A stretch of 64,000 nucleotides of DNA, taken from positions 122,138-186,137 of the forward strand of contig JANXZM010000017.1 of assembly GCA_025355505.1 (NCBI GenBank), given 5' to 3'. The stretch is from Acidobacteriaceae bacterium (GTDB lineage Bacteria; Acidobacteriota; Terriglobia; Terriglobales; Acidobacteriaceae). Under the pieces are notes generated by a model that saw only the letters and a program-made list of their open reading frames with translations, was not told where the DNA came from and searched no databases. Both the position numbers and the translations under genes were made by a program. Of the stretch, positions 1-7,679 are shown piece by piece. The first letter of the stretch is position 1. Each line of letters begins with the position of its first letter.

Positions 1-907
1 CGCTTTTGCGCTGATCTTCTGTGCGGGCTGGGAATTCTATGCCCATGCCACGTCCGGGATGCATGACCCGGACCAATCCTTCGGTGTGAATCTCCATCCC
101 AGCAGCACGCAGGCACAGGTCGACCGCTGAGGACTGAGGGAATGGAGATTCAGTCTGCACATAGCAGCCGCCCAGGCTAAGGTCCGTCAGTTTACATTGG
201 CTGCCCCCGTCGGCTTCTTCGGGCAAAGCATCGTCCGAACGGGCTGCTAGCCACTCGCCCAGTTCTTCGCGCATCTTGGCGTCCATATCGAGAAAGCGCA
301 GGCCAGTTTGGCCGTTGGCGGTACTCCAGGCAACTGCCGCCTCACCTTCAATGCCACCTCCGCCGTCGGGAAGCTCAAAGGAGACTTGAACCATGGCTGC
401 GGATGGAAGTGGCTTGGATGCCAGCACATCCATGCCGCCCGTACTCAGGTCGAGCAGGATGCCTTCCACATTGCTCTCGTCCAGGCGGATCGAAACCGCC
501 GCCTGCACAGCCACACGCAACGATTGCCGCCTTTCACGTTTCAGCAGTGCCGTGGCGGCGCGCAGCGTGTTTTGAGCCTGCTCGTGTGTGATGGGCTTGG
601 TCAGGATGAAATGAGCTCCCGCGCCAAGGATCGAGCGGATCTGCGAGACATCGTGTAGCAAGGCAACGGTGACGGGCGGATTACGGTCGGAGCCGGCGGG
701 GCGCCGACAAGCTTCCAGCAGCAGAGACGCCGTTTCGGGATCATCGAAATCCACGATGACCAGATCGAAGCGCTCCTCCGCCAGTCGCGTCACGGCGACA
801 TCGGCTGCGTTCGTCCGATCAACCGCAACCCCAAACTGCGCCAGCACCTGAATCAGTGTTTCCGCAGTCAGGTCATCCTTTGACACTAGCAATGCCTGCA
901 ATATCAT
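1..907 (-). CDS. Receiver-like protein with tandem PilZ domains (C-terminus cut by window edge)
   Basis: The reverse-strand frame opens at ATG 907 and stays open to base 1, giving 302 residues without a stop. Residues 1-120 resemble a response-regulator receiver: IVDFDD puts a possible phosphoacceptor at Asp53 and LTKP puts the conserved Lys at 104, but the N-terminal acidic pocket is weak. A first PilZ domain follows, with RRQSLR at 126-131 (RxxxR) and DLSTGG at 153-158. A second has DLSLGG at 242-247. PilZ domains commonly bind cyclic-di-GMP, so a cytoplasmic second-messenger effector, perhaps phosphorylation-controlled, is inferred. The second PilZ copy lacks a clear RxxxR and may not bind ligand. 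The small gene at 955-1209 lies 47 bases upstream on the same strand. Confidence 0.8.
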   Translation of the reverse strand, partial: MILQALLVSKDDLTAETLIQVLAQFGVAVDRTNAADVAVTRLAEERFDLVIVDFDDPETASLLLEACRRPAGSDRNPPVTVALLHDVSQIRSILGAGAHFILTKPITHEQAQNTLRAATALLKRERRQSLRVAVQAAVSIRLDESNVEGILLDLSTGGMDVLASKPLPSAAMVQVSFELPDGGGGIEGEAAVAWSTANGQTGLRFLDMDAKMREELGEWLAARSDDALPEEADGGSQCKLTDLSLGGCYVQTESPFPQSSAVDLCLRAAGMEIHTEGLVRVMHPGRGMGIEFPARTEDQRKS

Positions 908-954
908 GGAACCGAGGCCCTCCCGCCTCGCGCTTTGCCTCCACGGTCCGGCTT

Positions 955-1209
955 CTACGGCCAGCGCGGAGTTACGCTACGTCCTGGCTTGGACGCCGAC
1001 GATTGAGCGCTGGCCTTGGCAGCCATCGCATTGGAGTTTTCGTCGTCCACTTCCGCCAGTACTACGCTATCGTCCTCGTTGTCATTTTCGGCAAGCAAGG
1101 GCGCGACTTCGCGCAGTTTCTCGGCAGCCCCCTGCAACAGCTCGATCTGCTTGCCAAGCTGTGCGTACTGCCCCTGCTTACGGCGCAAAACCTCATGGAT
1201 ATCCTTCAT
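955..1209 (-). CDS. Small conserved hypothetical protein, N-terminal helix
   Basis: An 84-residue protein starting MKDIHEVLRRKQ. The first 40 residues are heptad-like (KQIELLQGAAEKLREV) and suggest a short coiled coil; the rest is acidic, then Ala/Ser-rich and probably disordered. There is no signal peptide or membrane segment. A purine-rich AGGGGG lies just before the ATG. It precedes the PilZ gene by 47 bases on the same strand, so co-transcription is likely. I recall similar short MKDIHEVLRRK proteins from acidobacterial genomes, but no function is known to me. The reading as a real gene rests on start context and helix pattern. Confidence 0.6.
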   Translation of the reverse strand: MKDIHEVLRRKQGQYAQLGKQIELLQGAAEKLREVAPLLAENDNEDDSVVLAEVDDENSNAMAAKASAQSSASKPGRSVTPRWP

Positions 1210-1423
1210 ACATCCCCCTGCGCCTGACTGTAAGTTTGGACAAGGGTAAGGTCAACCGCAAAGGCATCGTGGGTCGTTACCGCAGTAACCGACGGAAATT
1301 CCACCCCATCGGATTCAATGTGGTGGGTCGCGTCAAGGCAAAGCCAAGTACTCCAAGCAGTGCACACTGTCCTGAGGAGGGTCCGGTGATGGCCATCAAG
1401 CCGATTGGATAGCCTTTGCTCAA

Positions 1424-1459
1424 AATCAAAAGCCCCGCCTTTCGGCGAGGCTTTTGATT
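1424..1459 (-). terminator. Rho-independent-type hairpin after the PEP-CTERM gene
   Basis: Arms at 1424-1439 and 1444-1459 pair over about 15 bases with one mismatch and a TTTC loop. The stem is GC-rich at the tip (GCCCCGCC/GGCGAGGC) and A/T-rich at the base. On the minus strand it falls 26 bases beyond the stop of the gene ending at 1486 and runs into T-rich sequence. It could also act on plus-strand transcripts. Confidence 0.7.
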
Positions 1460-1485
1460 GTTCTGGGCAAACCAATAAATCTAAG

Positions 1486-2094
1486 TTATGCCCCGATCAG
1501 CTTCCGACGGAACATCCCAGCGATACCCACAAGTCCTGTTCCGAGAAGGCCCAAAGTTCCGGGTTCCGGGACGGTAAGGTTCGTGTTACCGATACGGATG
1601 TGCCCGATACCCCCGGTAATCTGGGAGGTAGTAGTGAATATGGTCTGGCTAGTCGTTCCACTTACGATACGACCGTCAGACAGCGTGCCTTGAATGGTTC
1701 CGCTCAGAGTGTAGATCCTGCTGCCGCCCTGGCCCACGCTGTCGAGAGTCCAAAGAACCGGACCCACGAAGCTGCCGGCGAAGATCACTGTGTGGTGTCC
1801 CTGTGCCCAGTTGCCAATGCCGGTCACGACAAACGACGAGCCCGTGGCCGAAAACGTCCCGCCGTTCAAGATCGAGCCGCTGGTCAGAGCGCCGGTCGAA
1901 AAGCTCACCGACCCCAAAGAGTGTCCCGCAAGAGCTGTTATGCCGTTAAAACTCTTCAGTTGCGATTGCACCGAAGTGATGCCCGCATTCGAAATCGAAA
2001 TCGAGCCATACTGATTGGTGAGATCAATTCCGTTCGCCCAGGCGGCAATCGGCAACGCCAATGCCAGCAACGTTAAAAATACCACTCGCCTCAT
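1486..2094 (-). CDS. PEP-CTERM sorting-domain exported protein
   Basis: A 202-residue protein with a signal peptide (MRRVVFLTLLALALPIAAWA, cleavage near residue 21). Its middle is rich in Gly, Ser and Thr and probably beta-structured. The C-terminus holds the tripartite sorting signal: VPEPGT, a hydrophobic stretch (LGLLGTGLVGIAGMF), then a basic RRK tail. PEP-CTERM proteins are processed by an exosortase and are often linked to exopolysaccharide; no exosortase gene lies in this window. A GGGAGGG ribosome-binding site lies about 5-10 bases before the ATG. It has its own terminator and no obvious operon partner. The role of the mature domain is not recognised. Confidence 0.85.
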   Translation of the reverse strand: MRRVVFLTLLALALPIAAWANGIDLTNQYGSISISNAGITSVQSQLKSFNGITALAGHSLGSVSFSTGALTSGSILNGGTFSATGSSFVVTGIGNWAQGHHTVIFAGSFVGPVLWTLDSVGQGGSRIYTLSGTIQGTLSDGRIVSGTTSQTIFTTTSQITGGIGHIRIGNTNLTVPEPGTLGLLGTGLVGIAGMFRRKLIGA

Positions 2095-2364
2095 TTTAAT
2101 TCCCTCCCGTTTTTTTATTCCAAAAATTCACCTTGAACTTTACGTCCAAGGTATAGGTCGCCTGCTGCTCTTAGTGCACTTGTCGTTCCAAAACCACTGA
2201 AGGCTGGTTGTTGTTGTTTATCAACAGCTTGCAGTCATTTCCCGTGCTTGTTTCCGGTCTTGATACTACAAATTGCTGCACACTAGAGACATTCATCTTC
2301 TCTAGTTCGTCCACAGCATCAGCCCCGCGTTCGATCAGGCCGATTATGAAGTGGAACGACCATA

Positions 2365-2660
2365 GGTTCGGAGACGGCAGGGGAAATCTCGCCCGAAAAC
2401 CTTAACCTGGGCGACCGCTTCCGGAACCTGGGTGCGACTGGAAAGTAACCAGTCGTAAGGTGACTCATGTTACCACGGACCCACCCCTTGGCAACTGGCC
2501 CGTTGGTGCCATCCAGTCGCTCAATAGTGGGTTTCTGCGCCCGTGCCGGTTGCCTTATCTTTAGGGGTGAGCAGTTCTGGGGGAGGGCTGTTCGGGCGTC
2601 CCGTGATCCTTTGGATCCGGGGCGCTTCTTAATTTGGGGGCTTTCCCAGCAAGCCCCAAG
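2365..2660 (+). ncRNA. Candidate structured RNA region (several hairpins, no gene)
   Basis: The 630-base stretch 2095-2724 has no convincing protein gene but several strong inverted repeats. These are GGTTC 2365-2369 with GAACC 2424-2428 enclosing CGCCC 2390-2394 with GGGCG 2409-2413; a perfect CGACTGG/CCAGTCG hairpin at 2435-2455 with a 7-base loop; GATCC/GGATC at 2605-2617 extended by GC-rich flanks; and a last hairpin 2634-2659 (TTGGGGGCTT/AAGCCCCAA). The last hairpin could be a terminator for a plus-strand RNA, although its T-tail is weak. I could not match it to tmRNA, RNase P, SRP, 6S or a riboswitch class I know. Strand and boundaries are uncertain. Confidence 0.3.
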
Positions 2661-2724
2661 TTTCCACAGGCTTGCTTGCCGGTGCTTACTACGAATTACC
2701 TGTCAGGATCGCCTGAGAGCCTCG

Positions 2725-3723
2725 TTACCACTTCGGCACCTCTTCACTTTTTCCCGAAAACAGGCTGCGGTAGGCAGCGTCCAGAATGAGCTGGTTCTGC
2801 CAGCATTGCTGGCCAGCCACTGGAAACACTTCCCGCCCTTCAACCGCCGCAGCGAAGCTGTCTACCTGCCTCGCGTAGGCAAGCTCGTTGGAAACGGTTT
2901 CTTCGGCGACCCGTTGTCCATCGCGCCACAGCTCCAGCTTCACTGGCCGTTCCACATTCAGCGCATCCTCGGCCCGGAGCACGCCGGCGTCACCCACAAT
3001 CTCCAACGGCGTGCGATAGTGCGCACGAGTTGAAACCACCACCGTGGCCAGCGTCCCCCGCTGAAACTTCAAAGTCACCACGGCCGCCGCTTCAACGTCT
3101 CCCGATTTCTCGTCTGGGCCACCAACCGCGCACACCAGCCGCGGCTCATCCTGCAAGATGTACCGCAAGGCATCGATGCAGTGGACGCCCACGTCGGCAA
3201 TGGGGCCACCTCCCGATATCGATCGGTTGTACAACCATGTTCGGTGGTGGCCTGTCCCGGGAAACGAGAACTCAGCTCGCGCAAAGATCGGGCGGCCGAT
3301 ATCGCCCGCCGCGATACGATCGCGAAATCTTGCCGTGCTTTCTTCAAAGCGAAAGACTTGGGCGACGCCGAGGAGAACGCCTGCACTGCGCGCCGCTTCG
3401 ACCATCTGGCGGCATTCGTTCGCGTCCATGCCCATCGGCTTCTCGCACAGCACCGGCTTGCCGGCAGCAACCGCGGTGAGAACATCCCGCAGGTGGCAGG
3501 CGTTGGGAGTGGTGACCAGCACGGCATCGACTTCGGGGCAGCGGCTGAGTTCTTCGGTGGAAGCGAAGATATGCGGGATCGCGTACTGCGCAGCGGCCTC
3601 GCGCGCTTTATTGGAGTCCCGGCGCGATAGAGCCACCACTTTGCAATTCCGGGCAAGCGCGAAACCCGGCATCAGCCGCCGCACCGCGTGCAGTCCGAAA
3701 CCTGCGATTCCAAAGCGAATCAT
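2725..3723 (-). CDS. Gfo/Idh/MocA-family NAD(P)-dependent oxidoreductase
   Basis: A 332-residue protein counted from ATG 3723 (MIRFGIAGFG). The frame extends to a GTG at 3747, but the ATG directly precedes the Rossmann strand and has GAGAGG upstream, so it is preferred. GIAGFGLHAVRR at residues 4-15 is the dinucleotide-binding loop. CEKPMG carries the family EKP motif with the catalytic-site Lys. The C-terminal half has the family alpha/beta substrate domain, with DVGVHCIDALRY. Such enzymes oxidise or epimerise sugars and cyclitols; the substrate cannot be told. It follows the purine permease gene by a short gap on the same strand and is probably co-transcribed. Confidence 0.88.
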   Translation of the reverse strand: MIRFGIAGFGLHAVRRLMPGFALARNCKVVALSRRDSNKAREAAAQYAIPHIFASTEELSRCPEVDAVLVTTPNACHLRDVLTAVAAGKPVLCEKPMGMDANECRQMVEAARSAGVLLGVAQVFRFEESTARFRDRIAAGDIGRPIFARAEFSFPGTGHHRTWLYNRSISGGGPIADVGVHCIDALRYILQDEPRLVCAVGGPDEKSGDVEAAAVVTLKFQRGTLATVVVSTRAHYRTPLEIVGDAGVLRAEDALNVERPVKLELWRDGQRVAEETVSNELAYARQVDSFAAAVEGREVFPVAGQQCWQNQLILDAAYRSLFSGKSEEVPKW

Positions 3724-3763
3724 CTGAATTTTACCGGCCTCTCTCACCCGCCTTTTCTAAACT

Positions 3764-5110
3764 CTAGCTGTATGGGTAAAAGACGAAAAACAGCAGCGAC
3801 AAACCGGTCAACGCCCACAGCGCTGGGCGAACTTCGCTCAAGCGTCCCGAAACCAGCTTGCAAAAAGGATACAAGATAAAACCCGCCGTCATACCAATTC
3901 CCACGTTGTAGGTGAAGGCCATCAGCACGATAACGCCGAAGGCTGGAACCAGTTCGGTAAGGTCGTCGAAAGGAATGCGGGTGATCGGAGTCAGCATCAG
4001 CAATCCCACGAAAATGAGCGCCGGTCCGTATGCCTGTGGGGGGATGGCGGAGATGAAGGGCGCAAAGAATAACGTCCCGACAAAGCACAGCGCGGTGATC
4101 ACCGCAGTCAGGCCGGTTCGGCCACCCGCCTCTACTCCAGTGGCGGACTCGATATAGGCTCCGGATGTGGTGGTTCCAACCACGGCGGCGAAGGTTGTAG
4201 CCAGCGCGTCGGCCATCATCGGGCGCTCAATCTGCGGCAGGTTGCCGTCTTTGTCGAGGAATCCGGCGCGCGCCGACACCCCTATCAGGGTACCCATGGT
4301 GTCCACAAACGCCATGACAAAAATCGTCAGCACCACAGGGAAAAATCCCCAAGTGAACAGACTGTGCAGATCAAACTGAAAAAAAACCGGCTGAAGGCTG
4401 GGCGGAAGGCTGACCCAACCCGCCGGCGCCGGAGCCACCCGGGTCACGAAACTCAGAACAGCGGTGGCAAGGACTCCGCAAAGAATCGCCGCCGGGAAAC
4501 CGCGAATGGTGAGCACCGTCATCAGCAGGAACCCGAAAATAGAAAGCAGCACCGAAAGCGAGGTGAGATGGCCCGGCCGAACCGGCGCGCCGGGGAATCC
4601 CAGGGTTACGATGCCGGTCTGATTCAGTCCGATGAAGGTCAGGAACAGTCCGATGCCGACGGCGTAGCTGTAACGGAGCGTGGCGGGAATGGCCTCGACC
4701 ATCCACTGGCGAAGACGGAACAAAGTCATCAGAATAAAAAGAACTCCGGCCAGGAACACCGCGCCCAGAGCGCTTTGCCACGTGTAGCCAAGCACATGAA
4801 CAACCGTGAACGCGATAAAAGCGTTCTCGCCCATGTACGGACCGATCGCAAACGGGCGATTGGCATAGAAGCCCATCAGCAGCGTTCCGAAAATGGCGGT
4901 GAGAATCGTGGCCGTCAGCGAGGCGCCCGCCGGCATCCCGGCAGTTTTCAGGATGGCAGGGTTGACGGCCACGATGTAGGCCATCGTAAAAAAAGTGGTA
5001 AGCCCGGCGACGACCTCGCGGCGGACGGTTGTCTGGTGCTGAGAAAGTTCAAAAAACTGATCGAGCCAGCGCTTCAAGGTGTCCTCGGGTGGAAACTCAG
5101 GATTGTACAT
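3764..5110 (-). CDS. NCS2-family purine (adenine/guanine/hypoxanthine) permease, AzgA-like
   Basis: A 448-residue, highly hydrophobic protein with about a dozen membrane segments. The N-terminus (VRREVVAGLTTFFTMAYIVAVNP) and the GPYMGENAFIAFTVV segment, followed further on by VDTMGTLIGV, are typical of AzgA/PbuG proton-purine symporters. The length fits the family (430-470). It probably imports a purine base across the inner membrane. It is the first gene of a likely two-gene transcript with the oxidoreductase at 2725. A palindromic repeat (5165-5235) sits just upstream. Confidence 0.88.
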   Translation of the reverse strand: MYNPEFPPEDTLKRWLDQFFELSQHQTTVRREVVAGLTTFFTMAYIVAVNPAILKTAGMPAGASLTATILTAIFGTLLMGFYANRPFAIGPYMGENAFIAFTVVHVLGYTWQSALGAVFLAGVLFILMTLFRLRQWMVEAIPATLRYSYAVGIGLFLTFIGLNQTGIVTLGFPGAPVRPGHLTSLSVLLSIFGFLLMTVLTIRGFPAAILCGVLATAVLSFVTRVAPAPAGWVSLPPSLQPVFFQFDLHSLFTWGFFPVVLTIFVMAFVDTMGTLIGVSARAGFLDKDGNLPQIERPMMADALATTFAAVVGTTTSGAYIESATGVEAGGRTGLTAVITALCFVGTLFFAPFISAIPPQAYGPALIFVGLLMLTPITRIPFDDLTELVPAFGVIVLMAFTYNVGIGMTAGFILYPFCKLVSGRLSEVRPALWALTGLSLLFFVFYPYS

Positions 5111-5164
5111 TCACCGCGCTCGAAGCACGAATCGAGCCGAAGGTTTTCCCTGTGCGACCCTGTG

Positions 5165-5235
5165 TTCCTCTGTGCCCCCTGTGGTTGGGTCTTTGACGCT
5201 GCGAGCGACGAGAAACCACAGAGGACATAGAGGAA
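5165..5235. repeat. Intergenic palindromic repeat, CCACAGAGG type
   Basis: Arms 5165-5186 and 5214-5235 are inverted copies matching at about 19 of 22 positions, separated by 27 bases. The core is AACCACAGAGGACA. Related copies are at 16432, 17928 and 36657, all between genes. It may form a hairpin in the transcript between the dehydratase and the permease. Confidence 0.75.
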
Positions 5236-5263
5236 GGCGTAGGTTGGGTGTGCTGCGAAGCGA

Positions 5264-6223
5264 TCAGCGATTACCCAACTCGGCAAGCAACTTGGGATCG
5301 ATGTTCCCGCCGCTAATCACGGCGACGCTAATCTTTGTGTTGGGCAATTCGCCGGCATGGAAAAGAAATGCGGCTGGCGCCACGGCACCACTCGGTTCGG
5401 CCAGTGTTTGCGTGTTCACGCTTAGCACGCGCATAGCCTCAAGAATCTCGTCTTCGGTCACGCTGACGATGTCGTCCACATAAGTCCGGATGTGCTCGAA
5501 ATTGATCGCCCCGATGCTCTGCGTGCGGAGACCGTCGGCCAAAGTCCGCGAAACTTGCTCCGCCGGCGAAAAGACGATGCAACCTGCGCGCAGACTGGCC
5601 TGCGCATCGGCGGCAAGTTCGGGCTCCACGCCTATCACCTTCACCCGGGGATTGCTGAGCTTGATGGCGGCCGAGACGCCGCTGATCAATCCACCCCCGC
5701 CGACCGGAACCAGCACGGTTTCAACATTGGGCAGGTCTTCGAGAATCTCGAGCCCCACGGTTCCCTGGCCGGCGATGATCTTTTCGTCATTGTAGGGCGG
5801 CACGATCACGTAGCCATGCTCAACGGCCAATTCTTCAGCCCGCAGACGGCGCTCTTCGCTGCCTGCGCCGACGATGACGATCTCCGCTCCAAGGGCGACC
5901 GTGGCTTCGAGCTTGTTCCGGGGAGCATTGCTCGGCATCACGATGATAGCCTTCACGCCCAGCGCTCGCGCCGCGTAGGCCACGCCTTGCGCGTGATTGC
6001 CGCTCGAATAAGAAATAACTCCGCGTCGGCGTTCTTCGTCGGTCAGAGAAGCAACTTTGTTATAAGCGCCGCGCAGTTTGAAGGCGCCAATGGGTTGTAG
6101 GTTTTCGAGCTTGAGGAAGAGCTTGCGTTGATCCGCCGCGCCCGTCCATTCGATCAGGGGAGTGCGGACAGCGATGCCGTCGAGGAGCGCACGAGCTTGC
6201 TGGATGTCGTGAAGAGAAACCAT
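5264..6223 (-). CDS. PLP-dependent threonine/serine dehydratase (or serine racemase)
   Basis: A 319-residue fold-type II PLP enzyme. GAFKLRGA puts the Schiff-base lysine at Lys49; SSGNHAQGVAYAA is the substrate/cofactor Asn loop; VPVGGGGLISG is the phosphate-binding glycine loop; ISGGNID closes the C-terminus. There is no C-terminal ACT regulatory domain, so it is the short catabolic type, not the allosteric biosynthetic form. It should convert threonine to 2-oxobutyrate and ammonia, or serine to pyruvate. Serine racemases share all these motifs and cannot be excluded. ATG 6223 is the first plausible start. Confidence 0.85.
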   Translation of the reverse strand: MVSLHDIQQARALLDGIAVRTPLIEWTGAADQRKLFLKLENLQPIGAFKLRGAYNKVASLTDEERRRGVISYSSGNHAQGVAYAARALGVKAIIVMPSNAPRNKLEATVALGAEIVIVGAGSEERRLRAEELAVEHGYVIVPPYNDEKIIAGQGTVGLEILEDLPNVETVLVPVGGGGLISGVSAAIKLSNPRVKVIGVEPELAADAQASLRAGCIVFSPAEQVSRTLADGLRTQSIGAINFEHIRTYVDDIVSVTEDEILEAMRVLSVNTQTLAEPSGAVAPAAFLFHAGELPNTKISVAVISGGNIDPKLLAELGNR

Positions 6224-6290
6224 GATTGGTCAATACAACTCTACTCAAGCCTGCCCTGTTCCGGTATGTTTTACAAGAGGCTGCGTGTGA

Positions 6291-6322
6291 CATCATGATG
6301 TATTACAATTGACATCATGATG
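6291..6322. promoter_or_regulatory. Paired palindromic operator upstream of vapBC
   Basis: The perfect palindrome CATCATGATG occurs at 6291-6300 and again at 6313-6322, each preceded by GA. The two copies are 22 bases apart, about two helical turns on the same face. They end 22 bases before the antitoxin start. This is the arrangement expected for autoregulation by a ribbon-helix-helix antitoxin, possibly with the toxin bound. A further GCATCA half-site lies near 6336. Confidence 0.6.
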
Positions 6323-6344
6323 ATATACACGATAGCATCACAGA

Positions 6345-6587
6345 ATGCGTACCACCCTGTCGCTCGATGACGATGTTGCCCGTCTCTTGGACAAAGAGAG
6401 CCGACGCTCCGGTGCCTCATTCAAGGAGGTGGTCAACCGCTTTCTGCGTCTGGGCTTGATGGCTTCAAAGCAGCCGCCCCGCAAGCCATTTGTCGTCGCT
6501 CCCCGTAAACTTGGGTTGCCCCCTGGGCTCAACTACGACAACGTCGCGCAGTTACTCGAGGAGTTGGAAGGCCCGGCGCACCGGTGA
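6345..6587 (+). CDS. VapB-type antitoxin (ribbon-helix-helix)
   Basis: An 80-residue protein. Residues 1-40 (MRTTLSLDDDVARLL... SFKEVVNRFLRLGL) match a ribbon-helix-helix DNA-binding domain: a short basic strand, then two helices. The C-terminal 40 residues (KPFVVAPRKLGL, NVAQLLEELEG) would be the toxin-neutralising tail. Its stop overlaps the toxin's GTG start (GTGA), which is typical translational coupling. The paired CATCATGATG palindromes just upstream are the likely operator. Confidence 0.82.
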   Translation: MRTTLSLDDDVARLLDKESRRSGASFKEVVNRFLRLGLMASKQPPRKPFVVAPRKLGLPPGLNYDNVAQLLEELEGPAHR

Positions 6588-7012
6588 TTATCCTCGACGC
6601 CAACATTCTTCTCTATGCCTACGACAGCGGATCGCCCCACCACGCGAAAGCCCGCTCCTGGATCGAGCACGTCTTCTCGGGAGCCACACCTATAGGATTG
6701 CCATGGCAAACGGCAGGAGCATTTCTGCGGATCATGACCAATCCCAGACTGCCGGGGGAACGCTTCAGCCTTCAGGATGCCGTACAAGTTGTGGACCGCT
6801 GGTTGGAGCAACCTAATGTCCGGCTACTCGCGCCCGGGGACGATCACTGGCCGCTTTTTCGTCAGATGATCGTCGAAGGCCAAGCCCCAGGACCGCTCAT
6901 CACCGACGCGCAACTGGCCGCCTTAACGATCGAATATGGCGGCGTGCTCCACACCACCGACCGCGACTTCGCCCGCTTCCCAGGTCTCCGCTGGAAAAAC
7001 CCGCTGAGCTAG
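6584..7012 (+). CDS. VapC-type PIN-domain toxin ribonuclease
   Basis: A 142-residue PIN-domain protein starting at a GTG that overlaps the antitoxin stop by 4 bases. The acidic metal-binding residues are in place: ILDANILL (Asp5), PLITDAQLAAL (Asp108) and TTDRDFARF (Asp126, Asp128). PIN toxins cut RNA, often tRNA or rRNA, when the antitoxin is degraded; the target is not predictable here. The length is normal and no key residue is missing, so the module looks intact. Confidence 0.87.
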   Translation: MIILDANILLYAYDSGSPHHAKARSWIEHVFSGATPIGLPWQTAGAFLRIMTNPRLPGERFSLQDAVQVVDRWLEQPNVRLLAPGDDHWPLFRQMIVEGQAPGPLITDAQLAALTIEYGGVLHTTDRDFARFPGLRWKNPLS

Positions 7013-7094
7013 GGCGAGAGACTTCACAATTCCCATTACATTTTGAATCCGATGGTGCTATAGTCCTACGAGGTAACACCTTGGAGCACCCACC

Positions 7095-7379
7095 ATGGCG
7101 ACGGCTTCCACAACCAGCCTAAAACTCGACGCTGAAACAAAAGAGCGCATACAGCGGCTAGCCGCGGCTCGCCGCCGGTCGGCGCACTGGGTCATGCGCG
7201 AAGCTATCGAGCAGTATGTGGAGCGCGAAGAGAAGTGCGAGCAATTCCGGCAGGACGCGCTGTCCGCCTGGAACCATTACCAAACGACCGGCCTGCACGC
7301 GACCGCCGAGGAAGCCGACGCCTGGCTGGCCAAGCTCGAAGCGGGTAAGGACGTCGCTCCCCCCAAATGTCACGACTGA
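7095..7379 (+). CDS. Ribbon-helix-helix antitoxin of a ParE/RelE-type module
   Basis: A 94-residue protein. The first 50 residues (TTSLKLDAETKERIQRLAAARRRSAHWVMREAIEQYVEREE) form a CopG/RHH domain, followed by a charged C-terminal tail that probably wraps the toxin. It overlaps the downstream toxin by 13 bases. Upstream, TATAGT at 7059-7064 could be a -10 box, with a poor -35. AGGTaacACCT at 7071-7081 is a small inverted repeat that could serve as operator. Confidence 0.8.
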   Translation: MATASTTSLKLDAETKERIQRLAAARRRSAHWVMREAIEQYVEREEKCEQFRQDALSAWNHYQTTGLHATAEEADAWLAKLEAGKDVAPPKCHD

Positions 7380-7657
7380 GGTGGTCGCAACCCGCCCTAC
7401 TGGATGTGGCCCGTCTCCATGCCTTTCTAGCCCCCAAGAGCCGGGATGCAGCCAAGCGCGCCATCAAAGCAATCCGGCAGGGCGTAAAAGCGCTCGCCAA
7501 GCACCCCGAGATTGGCCGTCCAGTCGATGAGTTGCCACCGGAGTTCCGCGAGTGGGTGATTGACTTCGGACATGGGGCTTATGTCGCCTTGTATCACTAC
7601 GACGGAAAACAGATCGTGATACTGGCAGTCCGCCACGGGCGCGAAGCGGGATGGTGA
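7367..7657 (+). CDS. ParE/RelE-superfamily toxin
   Basis: A 96-residue protein with the ParE/RelE fold signature: RWSQPALLDVARLHAFL at the start, HPEIGRPVDELP in the middle and HGAYVALYHYDGKQIVILAVRHGREAGW at the end. The final VRHGRE is the usual last strand. ParE members inhibit gyrase, whereas RelE members cleave mRNA on the ribosome; the sequence favours the ParE side but does not settle it. The start overlaps the antitoxin gene by 13 bases. No truncation is seen. Confidence 0.83.
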   Translation: MSRLRWSQPALLDVARLHAFLAPKSRDAAKRAIKAIRQGVKALAKHPEIGRPVDELPPEFREWVIDFGHGAYVALYHYDGKQIVILAVRHGREAGW

Positions 7658-7679
7658 GTTGAGTCCGCAAGGGAGCGCT

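Noticed and set aside
308..1412. Plus-strand open frames in the first 1.4 kb
   Set aside because: The reverse strand encodes the PilZ protein and the small gene with clear motifs; the plus frames have no domain and poor starts.
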